From an uncultured Eubacteriales bacterium (lineage in GTDB: Bacteria > Bacillota > Clostridia > Christensenellales > Borkfalkiaceae), in the NCBI GenBank assembly GCA_902797515.1, contig CADBSX010000069.1, forward strand, positions 1 through 11,413: DNA of 11,413 bases, given 5' to 3'. The notes below the pieces were generated by a model that was not told where the DNA came from, made no database searches, and was given only the letters and a program-made list of their open reading frames with translations. Shown here one piece after another: positions 1-10,638 of this stretch; the stretch's first letter is position 1, and each line of letters opens with the position of its first letter. The translations under genes were made by a program, and so were the position numbers.

Positions 1-74
1 AGCCAGTTCTTCTTTATCGCGTACCATATCTCGCCGAGATTTACTCTTTGCTCTTTCTTTTCGGAATTTTCCAT
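1..74 (-). CDS. N-terminal fragment of an unidentified protein (possible Wzz/YveK-type chain-length regulator)
   Basis: The gene reads leftward and is cut by the window edge, leaving 24 codons. The visible protein begins MENSEKKEQRV and continues NLGEIWYAIKKNW. The ATG at 74-72 is preceded by a good ribosome binding site (AGAGGAAG, about 3 nt before the start) and, further up, by a consensus promoter at 147-175, so I trust the start. A short charged N-terminus followed by an L-x-E-x-W-x-x-x-K-K-x-W pattern resembles the beginning of Wzz/YveK-type polysaccharide chain-length proteins, just before their first membrane helix. That resemblance is weak and is inference only; another membrane or cytoplasmic protein is equally possible. 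It has its own promoter and so is not obviously part of the queT transcript. Confidence 0.55.
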   Translation of the reverse strand, partial: MENSEKKEQRVNLGEIWYAIKKNW

Positions 75-104
75 GACTTCCTCTGTGTTTTCCTATTTGA
101 AAAC

Positions 105-126
105 GGAAAGATATAATAATCTTCCC
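105..126 (-). other. Leader hairpin upstream of the left-edge gene
   Basis: GGGAAGAT at 126-119 can pair with ATCTTTCC at 112-105 on the minus-strand transcript, giving 8 bp with one G-U wobble and a 6-nt loop. It sits in the predicted 65-nt leader between the promoter at 147-175 and the start codon at 74. No U-tract follows, so it does not look like a terminator. It could stabilise the mRNA or mean nothing. Confidence 0.3.
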
Positions 127-146
127 CATTTTCAGCAATTATTAAT

Positions 147-175
147 ATAATAACATAAAAAAGATTTTATGTCAA
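147..175 (-). promoter_or_regulatory. Sigma-A promoter for the left-edge gene
   Basis: On the minus strand there is a perfect -35 TTGACA (175-170), a 17-nt spacer, and a -10 TATTAT (152-147). The predicted transcription start is near 140, giving a leader of about 65 nt before the ATG at 74. The surroundings are strongly AT-rich, as expected for a strong Firmicutes promoter. Confidence 0.75.
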
Positions 176-246
176 TGCAAAAACAGTCGTTTTCGTCGCT
201 TTTGAGTTATTTTTTATTTTTAACGCTATAAAACGCCCGCTTTTCG

Positions 247-753
247 CTAATTGAATATCTTGCCCGTCGCTTCGTGCGCCTGAAGTCGCAAAATAATCGC
301 GTAGAGAACGATCCCGAAAGCGAAAACCGCCGGAAGTTCGCCCGCGCCGACCGTCAGGACGTTGAACCAATACGAGTAGTCGTAACCGGTGAGTATGAAA
401 ATAAGCGGAACGACGAACGCGTTGGCTATAACGGGCGGGAGCGCGCCGAGAGGGAACTTTACGATCTTATTCTTTATCGCTATGCCGATAAAATAAGTCG
501 CGATCGCCGCGACCAAAGTCGCCGCCGAGCCGAAACCTACGTCGTATATTCCGAAACCGCCTATAACGTTGGACAAAAGGCAGCCGACGAAAAGCGCGGG
601 AATGCTTTCGACATAAAAAAGAGGCAGTATCGTAAGCATTTCCGAAACTCGCATCTGAATAGGTCCGAACGAAATAGGTTGAAACGCCATCGTCAAAACG
701 ACGTAAAGCGCCGCAATGATACCTGCCCTGCACAACTTTTTGGTAGTGAACAT
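247..753 (-). CDS. queT: QueT family queuosine-precursor transporter (ECF S component)
   Basis: The protein is 168 aa, the usual size for the QueT/COG4708 family, and very hydrophobic, with about five or six membrane segments. Family hallmarks are visible: the block ISFGPIQMRVSEMLTILP at residues 27-44, a following GCLLSNVIGG...DVGFGSAATL stretch, and PPVIANAFVVPL in the second half. Members are substrate-binding membrane subunits of energy-coupling-factor transporters that import a queuosine precursor (preQ0/preQ1 or similar) for tRNA modification; the ATPase and EcfT parts are not in this window and are probably shared. The start ATG at 753-751 has a GAGG ribosome binding site at 766-763, 9 nt upstream. 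The gene stands alone, with its own promoter and a preQ1-type riboswitch candidate in its leader, which independently supports the assignment. I saw no convincing terminator after it. Confidence 0.88.
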   Translation of the reverse strand: MFTTKKLCRAGIIAALYVVLTMAFQPISFGPIQMRVSEMLTILPLFYVESIPALFVGCLLSNVIGGFGIYDVGFGSAATLVAAIATYFIGIAIKNKIVKFPLGALPPVIANAFVVPLIFILTGYDYSYWFNVLTVGAGELPAVFAFGIVLYAIILRLQAHEATGKIFN

Positions 754-762
754 ATTTAATTA

Positions 763-801
763 CCTCGGTTTTTTTATTGAAGTGTTTTCCGAAAACCTTC
801 T
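763..801 (-). promoter_or_regulatory. Candidate preQ1-I riboswitch controlling queT translation
   Basis: On the minus strand a stem GAAG (800-797) / CTTC (782-779) encloses a 14-nt loop that contains CGG (791-789). It is followed by the A-rich tail AATAAAAAAACCG, where CCG (768-766) can pair with the loop CGG to form an H-type pseudoknot. The shape (short stem, loop, A-rich tail, tail-loop pairing) is that of the preQ1-I class; in the Bacillus queC aptamer the equivalent pairing is UAG/CUA, so the bases differ but the pairing is kept. The tail runs straight into the GAGG ribosome binding site (766-763), suggesting that ligand binding hides it and lowers translation. The stem is short, and the exact counterpart of the ligand-contacting C is unclear (C782 is the likeliest), so this remains a candidate. 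Its place in front of queT is strong support. Confidence 0.62.
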
Positions 802-807
802 GTATAT

Positions 808-836
808 ATAATACCACTTCCCGCCTCAAAAAGCAA
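808..836 (-). promoter_or_regulatory. Sigma-A promoter for queT
   Basis: The minus strand has -35 TTGCTT (836-831), a 17-nt spacer and -10 TATTAT (813-808), the latter continuing as TATATAC. The predicted start is about 801, exactly where the riboswitch candidate begins. The whole 48-nt leader would therefore be aptamer plus ribosome binding site. Confidence 0.62.
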
Positions 837-879
837 GGAAAAATTATCTTATTTCAACCGTTATTTCATTATGACAACC

Positions 880-902
880 GCGTATCCGCGAACGGATAAC
901 GC
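880..902. repeat. Intergenic hairpin
   Basis: TATCCG (883-888) and CGGATA (893-898) form a perfect 6-bp stem around a 4-base CGAA loop. It extends by GCG (880-882) with CGC (900-902) past one bulged A. It lies in the spacer between queT and rpoC, outside both predicted transcripts, and has no U-tract. It looks like a repeat or DNA-structure element, with no function that I can assign. Confidence 0.5.
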
Positions 903-922
903 CGTGAACATTTTGAGACGTG

Positions 923-952
923 ACGAACGGTTTTTCAGCGTTCGTACTTTTT
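923..952 (+). terminator. Terminator-like hairpin on the plus strand
   Basis: ACGAACG (923-929) and CGTTCGT (939-945) form a perfect 7-bp stem with a 9-nt loop. It is followed after two bases by five T residues (948-952) on the plus strand. This resembles a weak intrinsic terminator for rightward transcription, but no plus-strand gene lies to its left in this window. It might limit antisense transcription into rpoC, or simply be part of the repeat-rich spacer. Confidence 0.35.
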
Positions 953-971
953 CTCGGCTGTTCCGAACTCC

Positions 972-1008
972 GAGATCTCTCCGCTCGCTGCGTTCGGTCG
1001 AGATGACG
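972..1008. repeat. Copy of a widespread short intergenic repeat (GAGATCTC...GAGATGAC type)
   Basis: The stretch starts GAGATCTCTCCGCTCGC and ends TTCGGTCGAGATGACGG. In the other orientation it reads CCGTCATCTCGACCGAACG followed by CAGCGAGCGGAGAGATCTC. From memory, this is the general form of a short interspersed sequence seen many times in the intergenic DNA of many bacteria, especially gut Firmicutes and Bacteroidetes. Its ends are partly complementary (CCG with CGG, and imperfectly GAGAT-type arms). It lies between the rpoC terminator and the other spacer hairpins. Only one copy is present in the window, so its repeat nature rests on recollection. Confidence 0.5.
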
Positions 1009-1040
1009 GTTATAAAGCAAGCGGTCGGGGCTTATGGAAT

Positions 1041-1078
1041 ATAAAAAGGCGGTCGCGTCTGAAACCGACGCGACCGCC
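1041..1078 (-). terminator. Intrinsic terminator of the rpoBC operon
   Basis: Reading the minus strand, GGCGGTCGCGTC (1078-1067) and GACGCGACCGCC (1059-1048) form a perfect, GC-rich 12-bp stem with a 7-nt loop. It is followed directly by TTTTTAT (1047-1041). It starts 18 nt after the rpoC stop codon. This is a textbook rho-independent terminator and marks the end of the rpoB-rpoC transcript. Confidence 0.93.
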
Positions 1079-1096
1079 GCAAAATATTCAAGTTTT

Positions 1097-4885
<3,789 letters not shown>

Positions 4886-4903
4886 TTATTCTTTACCTCC
4901 CGA

Positions 4904-7900
4904 TTATTCCTCGTCTCCGTCGTCGCCGCCGTCAAGGTCGTCGAGATCGTCGAGTTCGTAGAAGTCGTCGAAGAGTTCGCCCGACTTGAATTCGTCGCCG
5001 CTGTCGAACGTATCGTCGTCGTGGACGAATATATCGACGTCTTCCTCTTCTTCCGTCGTCTCTTCCGCAGCCTTGTCGAGACCGAGATCGACGACTTCCG
5101 TCTCTCCCCTGTCTCTCGGCTCGAACGGCAGATCGTCGCCCTCGTCCGTAAGATCTTTGAGGTTTATCTCTTCGTGATTTTCGGTAAGCACCTTCATATC
5201 GAGAGACAAACTCTGAAGTTCTTTCAGAAGGACCTTGAACGATTCCGGTATTCCGGGCTCGGATATGTCGTTGCCCTTTACTATCGACTCGTAAGTCTTT
5301 ACTCTTCCGACTACGTCGTCGGACTTGACCGTCAGTATCTCTTGCAGGATATGCGACGCGCCGTACGCTTCGAGCGCCCAGACTTCCATTTCGCCGAATC
5401 TCTGTCCGCCGAATTGCGCCTTTCCGCCGAGGGGCTGCTGCGTCACTACCGAATACGGGCCGACCGACCTCGCGTGTATCTTGTCGTCAACGAGGTGGTG
5501 AAGTTTTATCATATACATATATCCGACCGTTACTCTGTGCTCGAACGGTTCGCCCGTCCTGCCGTCGTAGAGTTGGATCTTGCCGTCGACTTCGCCGTAA
5601 GGATTGACGAAGTGATTTTCTTCGAGAAGTTCTTTTATGTCGTTTTCGGACGCGCCGTCGAATACGGGCGTCGCTATCTTCCAGCCGAGTTGCTTGCAGA
5701 CGAGCGACAAGTGTACTTCGAGGACCTGTCCGATATTCATACGCGAGGGAACGCCGAGCGGATTGAGAACGATCTGAAGAGGCGTGCCGTCCGCAAGGAA
5801 AGGCATATCCGCCTCGGGAAGTATTCTCGAAATAACGCCCTTGTTTCCGTAACGTCCCGCCATCTTGTCGCCGACGGATATTTTACGTTTCTGCGCTATA
5901 TAAACTCTTATTACTTCGTTTACGCCGGGGGAAAGTTCGTCCTTGTTCGCCCTCGTGAATTTCTTTACGTCAACGACTATTCCGCCCTCGCCGTGAGGAA
6001 CGCGGAGAGAAGAATCTCTGACTTCCCTCGCCTTTTCGCCGAATATCGCCCTAAGAAGCCTTTCTTCGGGAGTGAGTTCGGTTTCGCCTTTCGGCGTGAC
6101 TTTTCCTACCAGAATATCGCCCGTGGTTACTTCCGCGCCTATCCTTATTATACCTTCGGAATCGAGGTCTTTGAGCGCGTCGTCGCCGACGTTCGGAATA
6201 TCTCTCGTTATCTCTTCTTCGCCGAGTTTGGTCTCGCGGCACTCTATTTCGTGTTCCTCGATGTGGATCGAAGTGAAAATATCGTTCTGAACGAGTTTTT
6301 CGGAGAGAAGTATGGCGTCCTCGTAGTTGTATCCTTCCCACGTCATAAAGCCGATAAGGATATTTCTGCCGAGCGCGAGTTCACCGTCGCAAGTCGCGGG
6401 ACCGTCCGCTAAAATATCGCCTTTCTTCACTTTATCGCCGACTTTGACGATAGGTTTCTGATTGAGGCAAGTCCCTTGGTTGGACCTCTCGAATTTCTTT
6501 AAAGTATAAGTCCTGTCCGCGCCGCCGCTCGTTCCGTCGTCCTCGGTGACTATTATCCTGTCGCCCGTGACCGACTTTACCGTGCCGCCCTCTTTCGCGA
6601 TGACCATAACGCCCGAATCGTAGGCGATCTTCGCCTCTATTCCCGTTCCGACTATCGGCGTTTCGGGCTTTAAAAGAGGTACCGCCTGACGCTGCATGTT
6701 CGAGCCCATGAGCGCGCGGTTCGTATCGCAGTTTTCAAGGAAAGGAATAAGCGCGGTCGCGACCGAAACGAGTTGTTTCGCGGACACGTCCACGTAATCT
6801 ATTTCTTCTCTCGGAAGTTGAGTTATTTCGTCCTTTCTTCTGCACGAAACGCGCTCGTTTACGAATCTGCCCTCTTCGTCTATCGGCTCGCTCGCCTGAG
6901 CGACCGTGAAGTTGTCCTCTTCGTCCGCGGTGAGATAATCGACTATATCGGTCACCTTTCCCGTTTCTTTATCAACTCTTCTGTACGCCGATTCGATAAA
7001 TCCGTACTCGTTCACCTTCGCGTAGGAAGAAAGCGAGGTGATAAGACCTATGTTCTGACCTTCGGGCGTTTCGATCGGGCACATTCTGCCGTAATGCGTA
7101 TAGTGAACGTCCCTGACCTCGAACGTCGCCCTCTCCCTGTTAAGTCCGCCCGGTCCCAACGCGGAAAGTTTCCTCTTGTGAGTGAGTTCCGCTATCGGAT
7201 TCGTCTGATCCATGAACTGCGAGAGTTGCGACGAGCCGAAAAATTCTTTGATCGCGCTCGAAACAGGTCTTACGTTCACGAGACCGGAAGGCGAAACGTC
7301 TTTCGGATCCTGCGTGGACATTCTCTCTTTTATAACTCTTTCGAGCCTCGACATACCTATTCTGAACTGATTTTGCAGAAGTTCGCCGACAGAGCGCACG
7401 CGGCGGTTGCCGAGGTGGTCGATATTATCTACCGTGCCGATATCGAAATTGAGGTCGCAGTTCAAAGAAACGGTCGCGACGATATCGTCGGTGGTGATGT
7501 GCTTATGATTGAGTTTGTCGAGAAGAGGTTTGATGTTCTTCTTGACTTCGGGGGAAAGTTTTTCGGGATTTTCAACGCCTTTGAGAGTTTCTAAAATGTC
7601 GAAAAATTCCTTGCACGCAAGGACGAATCTTCTTCTCTGTTCCCTTCTCTTTTCTTCGTTTTTCTTTTCTTCCGGCTTGACGTCCTCGCCCTCTTTGACT
7701 TCCGTTTCCTGAACGTAGAAGAGCGCGTTTATTCTGTCGATATATTCTTCAGCGACGTCCTCGACCGCGTTTTCGGGAACGGGATGAGCGGCGACCTTGT
7801 CCGCTATCTCTTTCGCGAACACGAAGTTCGGATAATATATATTGTCGATAAGTCCGAAAGGTCTCGGCGACGCTCCCGCGACAGCCTCGAAATCGACGAC

Positions 7901-8929
7901 GTTGTTAGCGATTATCTTGTGCTTTTGTCCCTTCGCGAGAACGTAAACTTCGTTGATGCCGCTGTTCTGAACGGCTTTCGCCTGTTCGGCGGTTATCACT
8001 TCGCCCTGCTTTACGAGCAGTTCGCCGTCCTCGTTTACTATATCGTAATAAGACGTGCAGCCGACGAGCCTCACGCCCATATTGAGACGCTTGTTGAATT
8101 TGTATCTTCCGACTCTCGCGCAGTCGTAACGCCTTTGGTCGAAGAACAGATTTTTAAGATGCTGACGCACCGCCTCTTCGGTAGGTATTTCGCCCGGGCG
8201 CAACCTTCTGTATAACTCGAAAAGTCCTTCGCCCTCGGTTTTCGCGACGTCTTTTTCGAGCGTCGCGAGTATCATCGGGTCGTTGTCGAAAAGTTCGACT
8301 ATGCTCTCGTCCGAACCGAAACCTAAAGCCCTTAAAAGCACGGTCGCCGTGAGTTTACGCGTCCTATCGACTTTTACCCACAAAAGACCGTCGGCGTCCT
8401 GCTCGAATTCGAGCCACGCGCCGCGGTTCGGAATAACGGTCGTCCCGTACATCCTCTTTCCGTTTTTCGCATAACTGTCTCCGCCGTTATACACGCCGGG
8501 GGAACGGACGAGCTGAGAAACGACTACTCTTTCCGCGCCGTTTATTATGAACGAGCCGTTGTCCGTCATCTTCGGAAGGTCGCCCATAAACACGTCGGAA
8601 TCCATAATTTCGTTAGTCACCTTGTTGACAAGCCTTACTTTGACTTTGAGCGGAACGGCGTAAGTCGCGTTCCTTTCCCTGCACTCTTTTTCCGAATACT
8701 TAGGGGAATCGGACAGAGAATGATCGAGGAAATAAAGTTCGAAGCGGTCGGAATAGTCGGTTATAGGGGAATAATCCTCGAAAACCTCGCTGATGCCTTC
8801 TTCGATAAAGCCTGCGTAGGAATCTCTCTGAATCTCGATAAGGTCGGGAATCGGCTGAACTTCTCTTATTTTAGAGAAAGTACGCCTCTCCACGTTGCCG
8901 AATCTCTGAATCGGTAAATTTCGCGTCAT
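4904..8929 (-). CDS. rpoB: DNA-directed RNA polymerase subunit beta
   Basis: This 1341-aa protein is the beta subunit of RNA polymerase. The rifampicin-binding block [16 protein letters not shown] starts at residue 563, and the residues matching E. coli Gln513, Asp516, His526 and Ser531 (Gln571, Asp574, His584, Ser589) are unchanged. The active-site lysines of [13 protein letters not shown] are Lys1022 and Lys1030. The C-terminal [24 protein letters not shown] block that packs against beta' is present. The start at 8929 has an AAGGAG ribosome binding site (8942-8937), 7 nt upstream. The protein is about 150 residues longer than Bacillus RpoB. One extra part is a lysine/glutamate-rich insertion between residues about 350 and 475. 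The other is a long C-terminal tail whose last 53 residues include 28 Asp or Glu. It is transcribed from the promoter at 9130-9102 together with rpoC. Confidence 0.99.
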   Translation of the reverse strand: MTRNLPIQRFGNVERRTFSKIREVQPIPDLIEIQRDSYAGFIEEGISEVFEDYSPITDYSDRFELYFLDHSLSDSPKYSEKECRERNATYAVPLKVKVRLVNKVTNEIMDSDVFMGDLPKMTDNGSFIINGAERVVVSQLVRSPGVYNGGDSYAKNGKRMYGTTVIPNRGAWLEFEQDADGLLWVKVDRTRKLTATVLLRALGFGSDESIVELFDNDPMILATLEKDVAKTEGEGLFELYRRLRPGEIPTEEAVRQHLKNLFFDQRRYDCARVGRYKFNKRLNMGVRLVGCTSYYDIVNEDGELLVKQGEVITAEQAKAVQNSGINEVYVLAKGQKHKIIANNVVDFEAVAGASPRPFGLIDNIYYPNFVFAKEIADKVAAHPVPENAVEDVAEEYIDRINALFYVQETEVKEGEDVKPEEKKNEEKRREQRRRFVLACKEFFDILETLKGVENPEKLSPEVKKNIKPLLDKLNHKHITTDDIVATVSLNCDLNFDIGTVDNIDHLGNRRVRSVGELLQNQFRIGMSRLERVIKERMSTQDPKDVSPSGLVNVRPVSSAIKEFFGSSQLSQFMDQTNPIAELTHKRKLSALGPGGLNRERATFEVRDVHYTHYGRMCPIETPEGQNIGLITSLSSYAKVNEYGFIESAYRRVDKETGKVTDIVDYLTADEEDNFTVAQASEPIDEEGRFVNERVSCRRKDEITQLPREEIDYVDVSAKQLVSVATALIPFLENCDTNRALMGSNMQRQAVPLLKPETPIVGTGIEAKIAYDSGVMVIAKEGGTVKSVTGDRIIVTEDDGTSGGADRTYTLKKFERSNQGTCLNQKPIVKVGDKVKKGDILADGPATCDGELALGRNILIGFMTWEGYNYEDAILLSEKLVQNDIFTSIHIEEHEIECRETKLGEEEITRDIPNVGDDALKDLDSEGIIRIGAEVTTGDILVGKVTPKGETELTPEERLLRAIFGEKAREVRDSSLRVPHGEGGIVVDVKKFTRANKDELSPGVNEVIRVYIAQKRKISVGDKMAGRYGNKGVISRILPEADMPFLADGTPLQIVLNPLGVPSRMNIGQVLEVHLSLVCKQLGWKIATPVFDGASENDIKELLEENHFVNPYGEVDGKIQLYDGRTGEPFEHRVTVGYMYMIKLHHLVDDKIHARSVGPYSVVTQQPLGGKAQFGGQRFGEMEVWALEAYGASHILQEILTVKSDDVVGRVKTYESIVKGNDISEPGIPESFKVLLKELQSLSLDMKVLTENHEEINLKDLTDEGDDLPFEPRDRGETEVVDLGLDKAAEETTEEEEDVDIFVHDDDTFDSGDEFKSGELFDDFYELDDLDDLDGGDDGDEE

Positions 8930-8963
8930 CGATACACTCCTTTTAATTTTAATGAAAAACGCC

Positions 8964-8992
8964 TTGATTTAATTTCCGAAAGGTGCTATAAT
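8964..8992 (+). promoter_or_regulatory. Sigma-A promoter for rqcP-ispDF
   Basis: The plus strand shows -35 TTGATT (8964-8969), exactly 17 nt of spacer and a perfect -10 TATAAT (8987-8992). Transcription would start near 8999 and give a leader of about 170 nt before the rqcP ATG at 9170. The promoter lies inside the predicted rpoB leader and points toward the rpoB promoter. Confidence 0.72.
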
Positions 8993-9011
8993 GTATTTGC
9001 GACCTCGGAAA
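8973..9011. promoter_or_regulatory. Inverted repeat flanking the rqcP promoter -10 box
   Basis: TTTCCGA (8973-8979) and TCGGAAA (9005-9011) are a perfect 7-bp inverted repeat; GGT (8982-8984) and ACC (9002-9004) extend it past two unpaired A residues. The arms bracket the -10 element and start site of the plus-strand promoter. In the rpoB leader RNA the same bases could form a 10-bp hairpin. It could be an operator or an RNA hairpin; I cannot tell which. Confidence 0.4.
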
Positions 9012-9025
9012 CGGGGCTTTTCATT

Positions 9026-9075
9026 CGTCTTGCATCCTTTGTCGGCATGCTTTCCCTCAAAAGGCGCATAAGACG
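9026..9075. other. Long stem-loop in the shared rpoB/rqcP leader region
   Basis: CGTCTT (9026-9031) pairs perfectly with AAGACG (9070-9075). Inside this, past an asymmetric internal loop, CCTTT (9036-9040) pairs with AAAGG (9060-9064), closing a 19-nt loop. Both predicted leader RNAs (rqcP on plus, rpoB on minus) contain it, so each would carry complementary hairpins. No U-tract follows on either strand, so it is not a plain terminator. Confidence 0.5.
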
Positions 9076-9101
9076 CTATTATGAAATTATTGCATTATGG
9101 T

Positions 9102-9130
9102 ATTATACTTGATTTTTCGTTGTTTGTCAA
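9102..9130 (-). promoter_or_regulatory. Consensus sigma-A promoter for rpoBC
   Basis: On the minus strand there is a perfect -35 TTGACA (9130-9125), a 17-nt spacer and a perfect -10 TATAAT (9107-9102). This is the ideal housekeeping promoter and fits a highly expressed operon. The predicted start is about 9095, so the rpoB leader would be about 166 nt. The -35 box overlaps a small inverted repeat, TTGTT (9120-9124) and AACAA (9129-9133). Confidence 0.85.
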
Positions 9131-9169
9131 CAAAATTTCACTGATTATTTAAGGAAAAAGGAATTTTTT

Positions 9170-9412
9170 ATGCGATTGGACAAATTTTTGAAAGTTTCGA
9201 GGATATTGAAGCGTCGTTCGGTCGCCGCGGACGCGGCGAGATCGGGCAGAGTCTCCGTGAACGGGCGCGAAGTAAAGCCCGCTTATAACCTGAAAACGGG
9301 CGACGAAGTGGAAATAAGGTTCGGCGAGGGCTCTCTTCGATTTAAAGTGGTAGCCTTAAAAGAAACGGTCAAAAAAGACGAGGCGGCGTCGCTGTACGAG
9401 ATAACGGAATAA
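9170..9412 (+). CDS. rqcP: RqcP / YabO-type S4 domain RNA-binding protein
   Basis: The 80-aa protein is nearly all S4 domain: MRLDKFLKVSRILKRRS at the start, then AADAARSGRVSVNGREVKPA, then GDEVEIRFG. This is the pattern of the Firmicutes YabO/RqcP family, related to Hsp15, and the length is normal (RqcP is about 85 aa). RqcP binds stalled 50S subunits carrying peptidyl-tRNA and works with RqcH to add alanine tails to stalled nascent chains. That role is known for the family and is inferred here. The ATG at 9170 follows AAGGAAAAAGGAA, a suitable ribosome binding site. The gene is first in a plus-strand pair with ispDF, 5 nt downstream, and is divergent from rpoB. Hsp15-like heat-shock protein is the only serious alternative name. 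Confidence 0.88.
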   Translation: MRLDKFLKVSRILKRRSVAADAARSGRVSVNGREVKPAYNLKTGDEVEIRFGEGSLRFKVVALKETVKKDEAASLYEITE

Positions 9413-9417
9413 ATTTT

Positions 9418-10533
9418 ATGGTAAGCGTGATAATCACCTGCGCGGGCATAGGTCAACGCGCGGATTTCGGATATAACAAACTTCTCAAAGACATAGGCGG
9501 CGCAACGCCGTTTGAAAAGAGTCTCGCCGCGTTTCTGCGGGGCGATATAGGCGAAATCATCGTTACCTATAACGGAACGGACGGCGAAAAATTCGCTCTT
9601 TCCGCCGAAAAACTCGGCGCGAAGATAAAACTCGTCAGAGGCGGAAAGACGAGGACTGAATCTGTCGGAAACGGTCTTGAAGAAGTCGCGGGCGATATAG
9701 TTCTCGTCCACGACGGCGCGAGACCTTTCGTAGGCGCGGACACGATAACGGACTGCATAAAATCGGCGGAAAAATACGGTACGGGGATCGCCGCCGTTCC
9801 CGCGAAAGAGACCGTCGCGGAAACCGACGAAAACGGAAATATTCTGTGTTCTGCGAAAAAAAACAGATTTATTCTGCAAACTCCGCAGGCTTTTAAGACT
9901 GAAATACTGAAAAAGGCGTATTCTTTAAAAGAAGAAAACGAGGTTTTCCCCGACGAATCTTCTCTCGTAGGGAAATACGTTATGAAATGCCGCGTCGCGA
10001 AAGGCGCGGAAAGCAACGTCAAACTCACTTTTAAAGAGGACTTTTCCACGCTCGGTAACTTTTTCGCGGGAACGGGATTCGACTTGCACGTTTTCGCATA
10101 CGGCAGAAAACTTATCCTCGGCGGCATAGAGATCCCGTACGAAAAGGGACTTTTAGGACACAGCGACGCGGACGTACTCCTACACGCGATAACGGACGCG
10201 TTTTTATCTTCCGCGAGCCTTCCCGACATAGGTCGGCTCTTTCCGGACGACGATCCCGAATACGAGGGGATAGACAGCGCGATACTGTTAAAACGCGCGC
10301 TCGCCCTTCTTTCCGAAAAGGGATACGCGGTGAAAAACGCGAGCGCGGTGATCATGGCTCAAAAACCGAAACTCGCGGGATACGTAGAGAAAATAAAAGA
10401 GAACGTCGCGGCTCTTCTCGGCATAGAAAAGAACGCGGTCGGGATAACCTGCACCACTCTCGAAGGAATAGGAACGGTCGGAAGAGAGGAAGGAATTGCC
10501 GTTCAGGCGTACTGTCTTACGGAGAAAAAATAA
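9418..10533 (+). CDS. ispDF: Bifunctional MEP cytidylyltransferase / MECDP synthase (IspDF fusion)
   Basis: This 371-aa protein joins two enzymes of the non-mevalonate isoprenoid pathway. Residues 1 to about 213 are IspD, which makes CDP-ME from MEP and CTP: the nucleotide loop CAGIGQR (8-14) with Lys21, LVHDGARPF with Asp99, and NVKLTFKEDF near the end. Residues about 217-371 are IspF, which cyclises CDP-ME 2-phosphate to MECDP: GTGFDLH with metal ligands Asp222 and His224, HSDADVLLHAITDA with His248, DIGRLFPDDDP, AQKPKL, and TTLEGIGTVGREEGIA. There is almost no linker. Fused IspDF is known in alpha- and epsilonproteobacteria and some Clostridia. The intervening step (IspE) is not encoded here. 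The start lies 5 nt after the rqcP stop with no strong ribosome binding site, suggesting translational coupling to rqcP. Confidence 0.95.
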   Translation: MVSVIITCAGIGQRADFGYNKLLKDIGGATPFEKSLAAFLRGDIGEIIVTYNGTDGEKFALSAEKLGAKIKLVRGGKTRTESVGNGLEEVAGDIVLVHDGARPFVGADTITDCIKSAEKYGTGIAAVPAKETVAETDENGNILCSAKKNRFILQTPQAFKTEILKKAYSLKEENEVFPDESSLVGKYVMKCRVAKGAESNVKLTFKEDFSTLGNFFAGTGFDLHVFAYGRKLILGGIEIPYEKGLLGHSDADVLLHAITDAFLSSASLPDIGRLFPDDDPEYEGIDSAILLKRALALLSEKGYAVKNASAVIMAQKPKLAGYVEKIKENVAALLGIEKNAVGITCTTLEGIGTVGREEGIAVQAYCLTEKK

Positions 10534-10553
10534 TTTTTCATAAAAATTTTTCA

Positions 10554-10590
10554 GGGGCTCGCAGAAACGAGTACTACAAGGCTCGCGCCC
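10554..10590 (+). other. Possible stem-loop after ispDF
   Basis: GGGC (10555-10558) could pair with GCCC (10587-10590). Alternatively CTCG (10558-10561) pairs with CGAG (10568-10571) around a 6-nt loop. The heptamer GGCTCGC occurs twice (10556-10562 and 10580-10586). Pairing is short and ambiguous; it is reported because it belongs to a run of hairpins in the spacer before radA. Confidence 0.3.
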
Positions 10591-10591
10591 G

Positions 10592-10635
10592 TTTTTGAAA
10601 GGGAGCGACCTTCTCGGTCGCAGGAATTTCAAAAA
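10592..10635. repeat. Two-tier palindrome in the ispDF-radA spacer
   Basis: The outer arms TTTTTGAAA (10592-10600) and TTTCAAAAA (10627-10635) are a perfect 9-bp inverted repeat. Inside them GCGACC (10605-10610) and GGTCGC (10616-10621) form a perfect 6-bp stem with the 5-nt loop TTCTC. The two stems are separated by purine-rich strands (GGGA and AGGAA). No U-tract follows on either strand, so it is not a standard terminator. The symmetry suggests a mobile-type intergenic repeat, a structured RNA or a protein-binding palindrome. Confidence 0.6.
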
Positions 10636-10638
10636 TAA

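Noticed and set aside
190..246. Terminator after queT
   Set aside because: GC-rich and T-rich stretches are present, but I could not build a stem of useful length that precedes a U-tract.
7190..7245. Possible rifampicin-resistance substitutions in RpoB
   Set aside because: The key positions match sensitive sequences. The Thr and Ala differences from E. coli in this block (…DQTNP…, …AELTH…) are also normal in Bacillus.
9047..9112. A 21-codon plus-strand frame in the rqcP leader
   Set aside because: It has no ribosome binding site before its ATG and no recognisable peptide; chance is the simplest explanation.
9567..10355. A 262-codon minus-strand frame inside ispDF
   Set aside because: It is a shadow of the IspDF coding frame, with no family motif and no ribosome binding site context.
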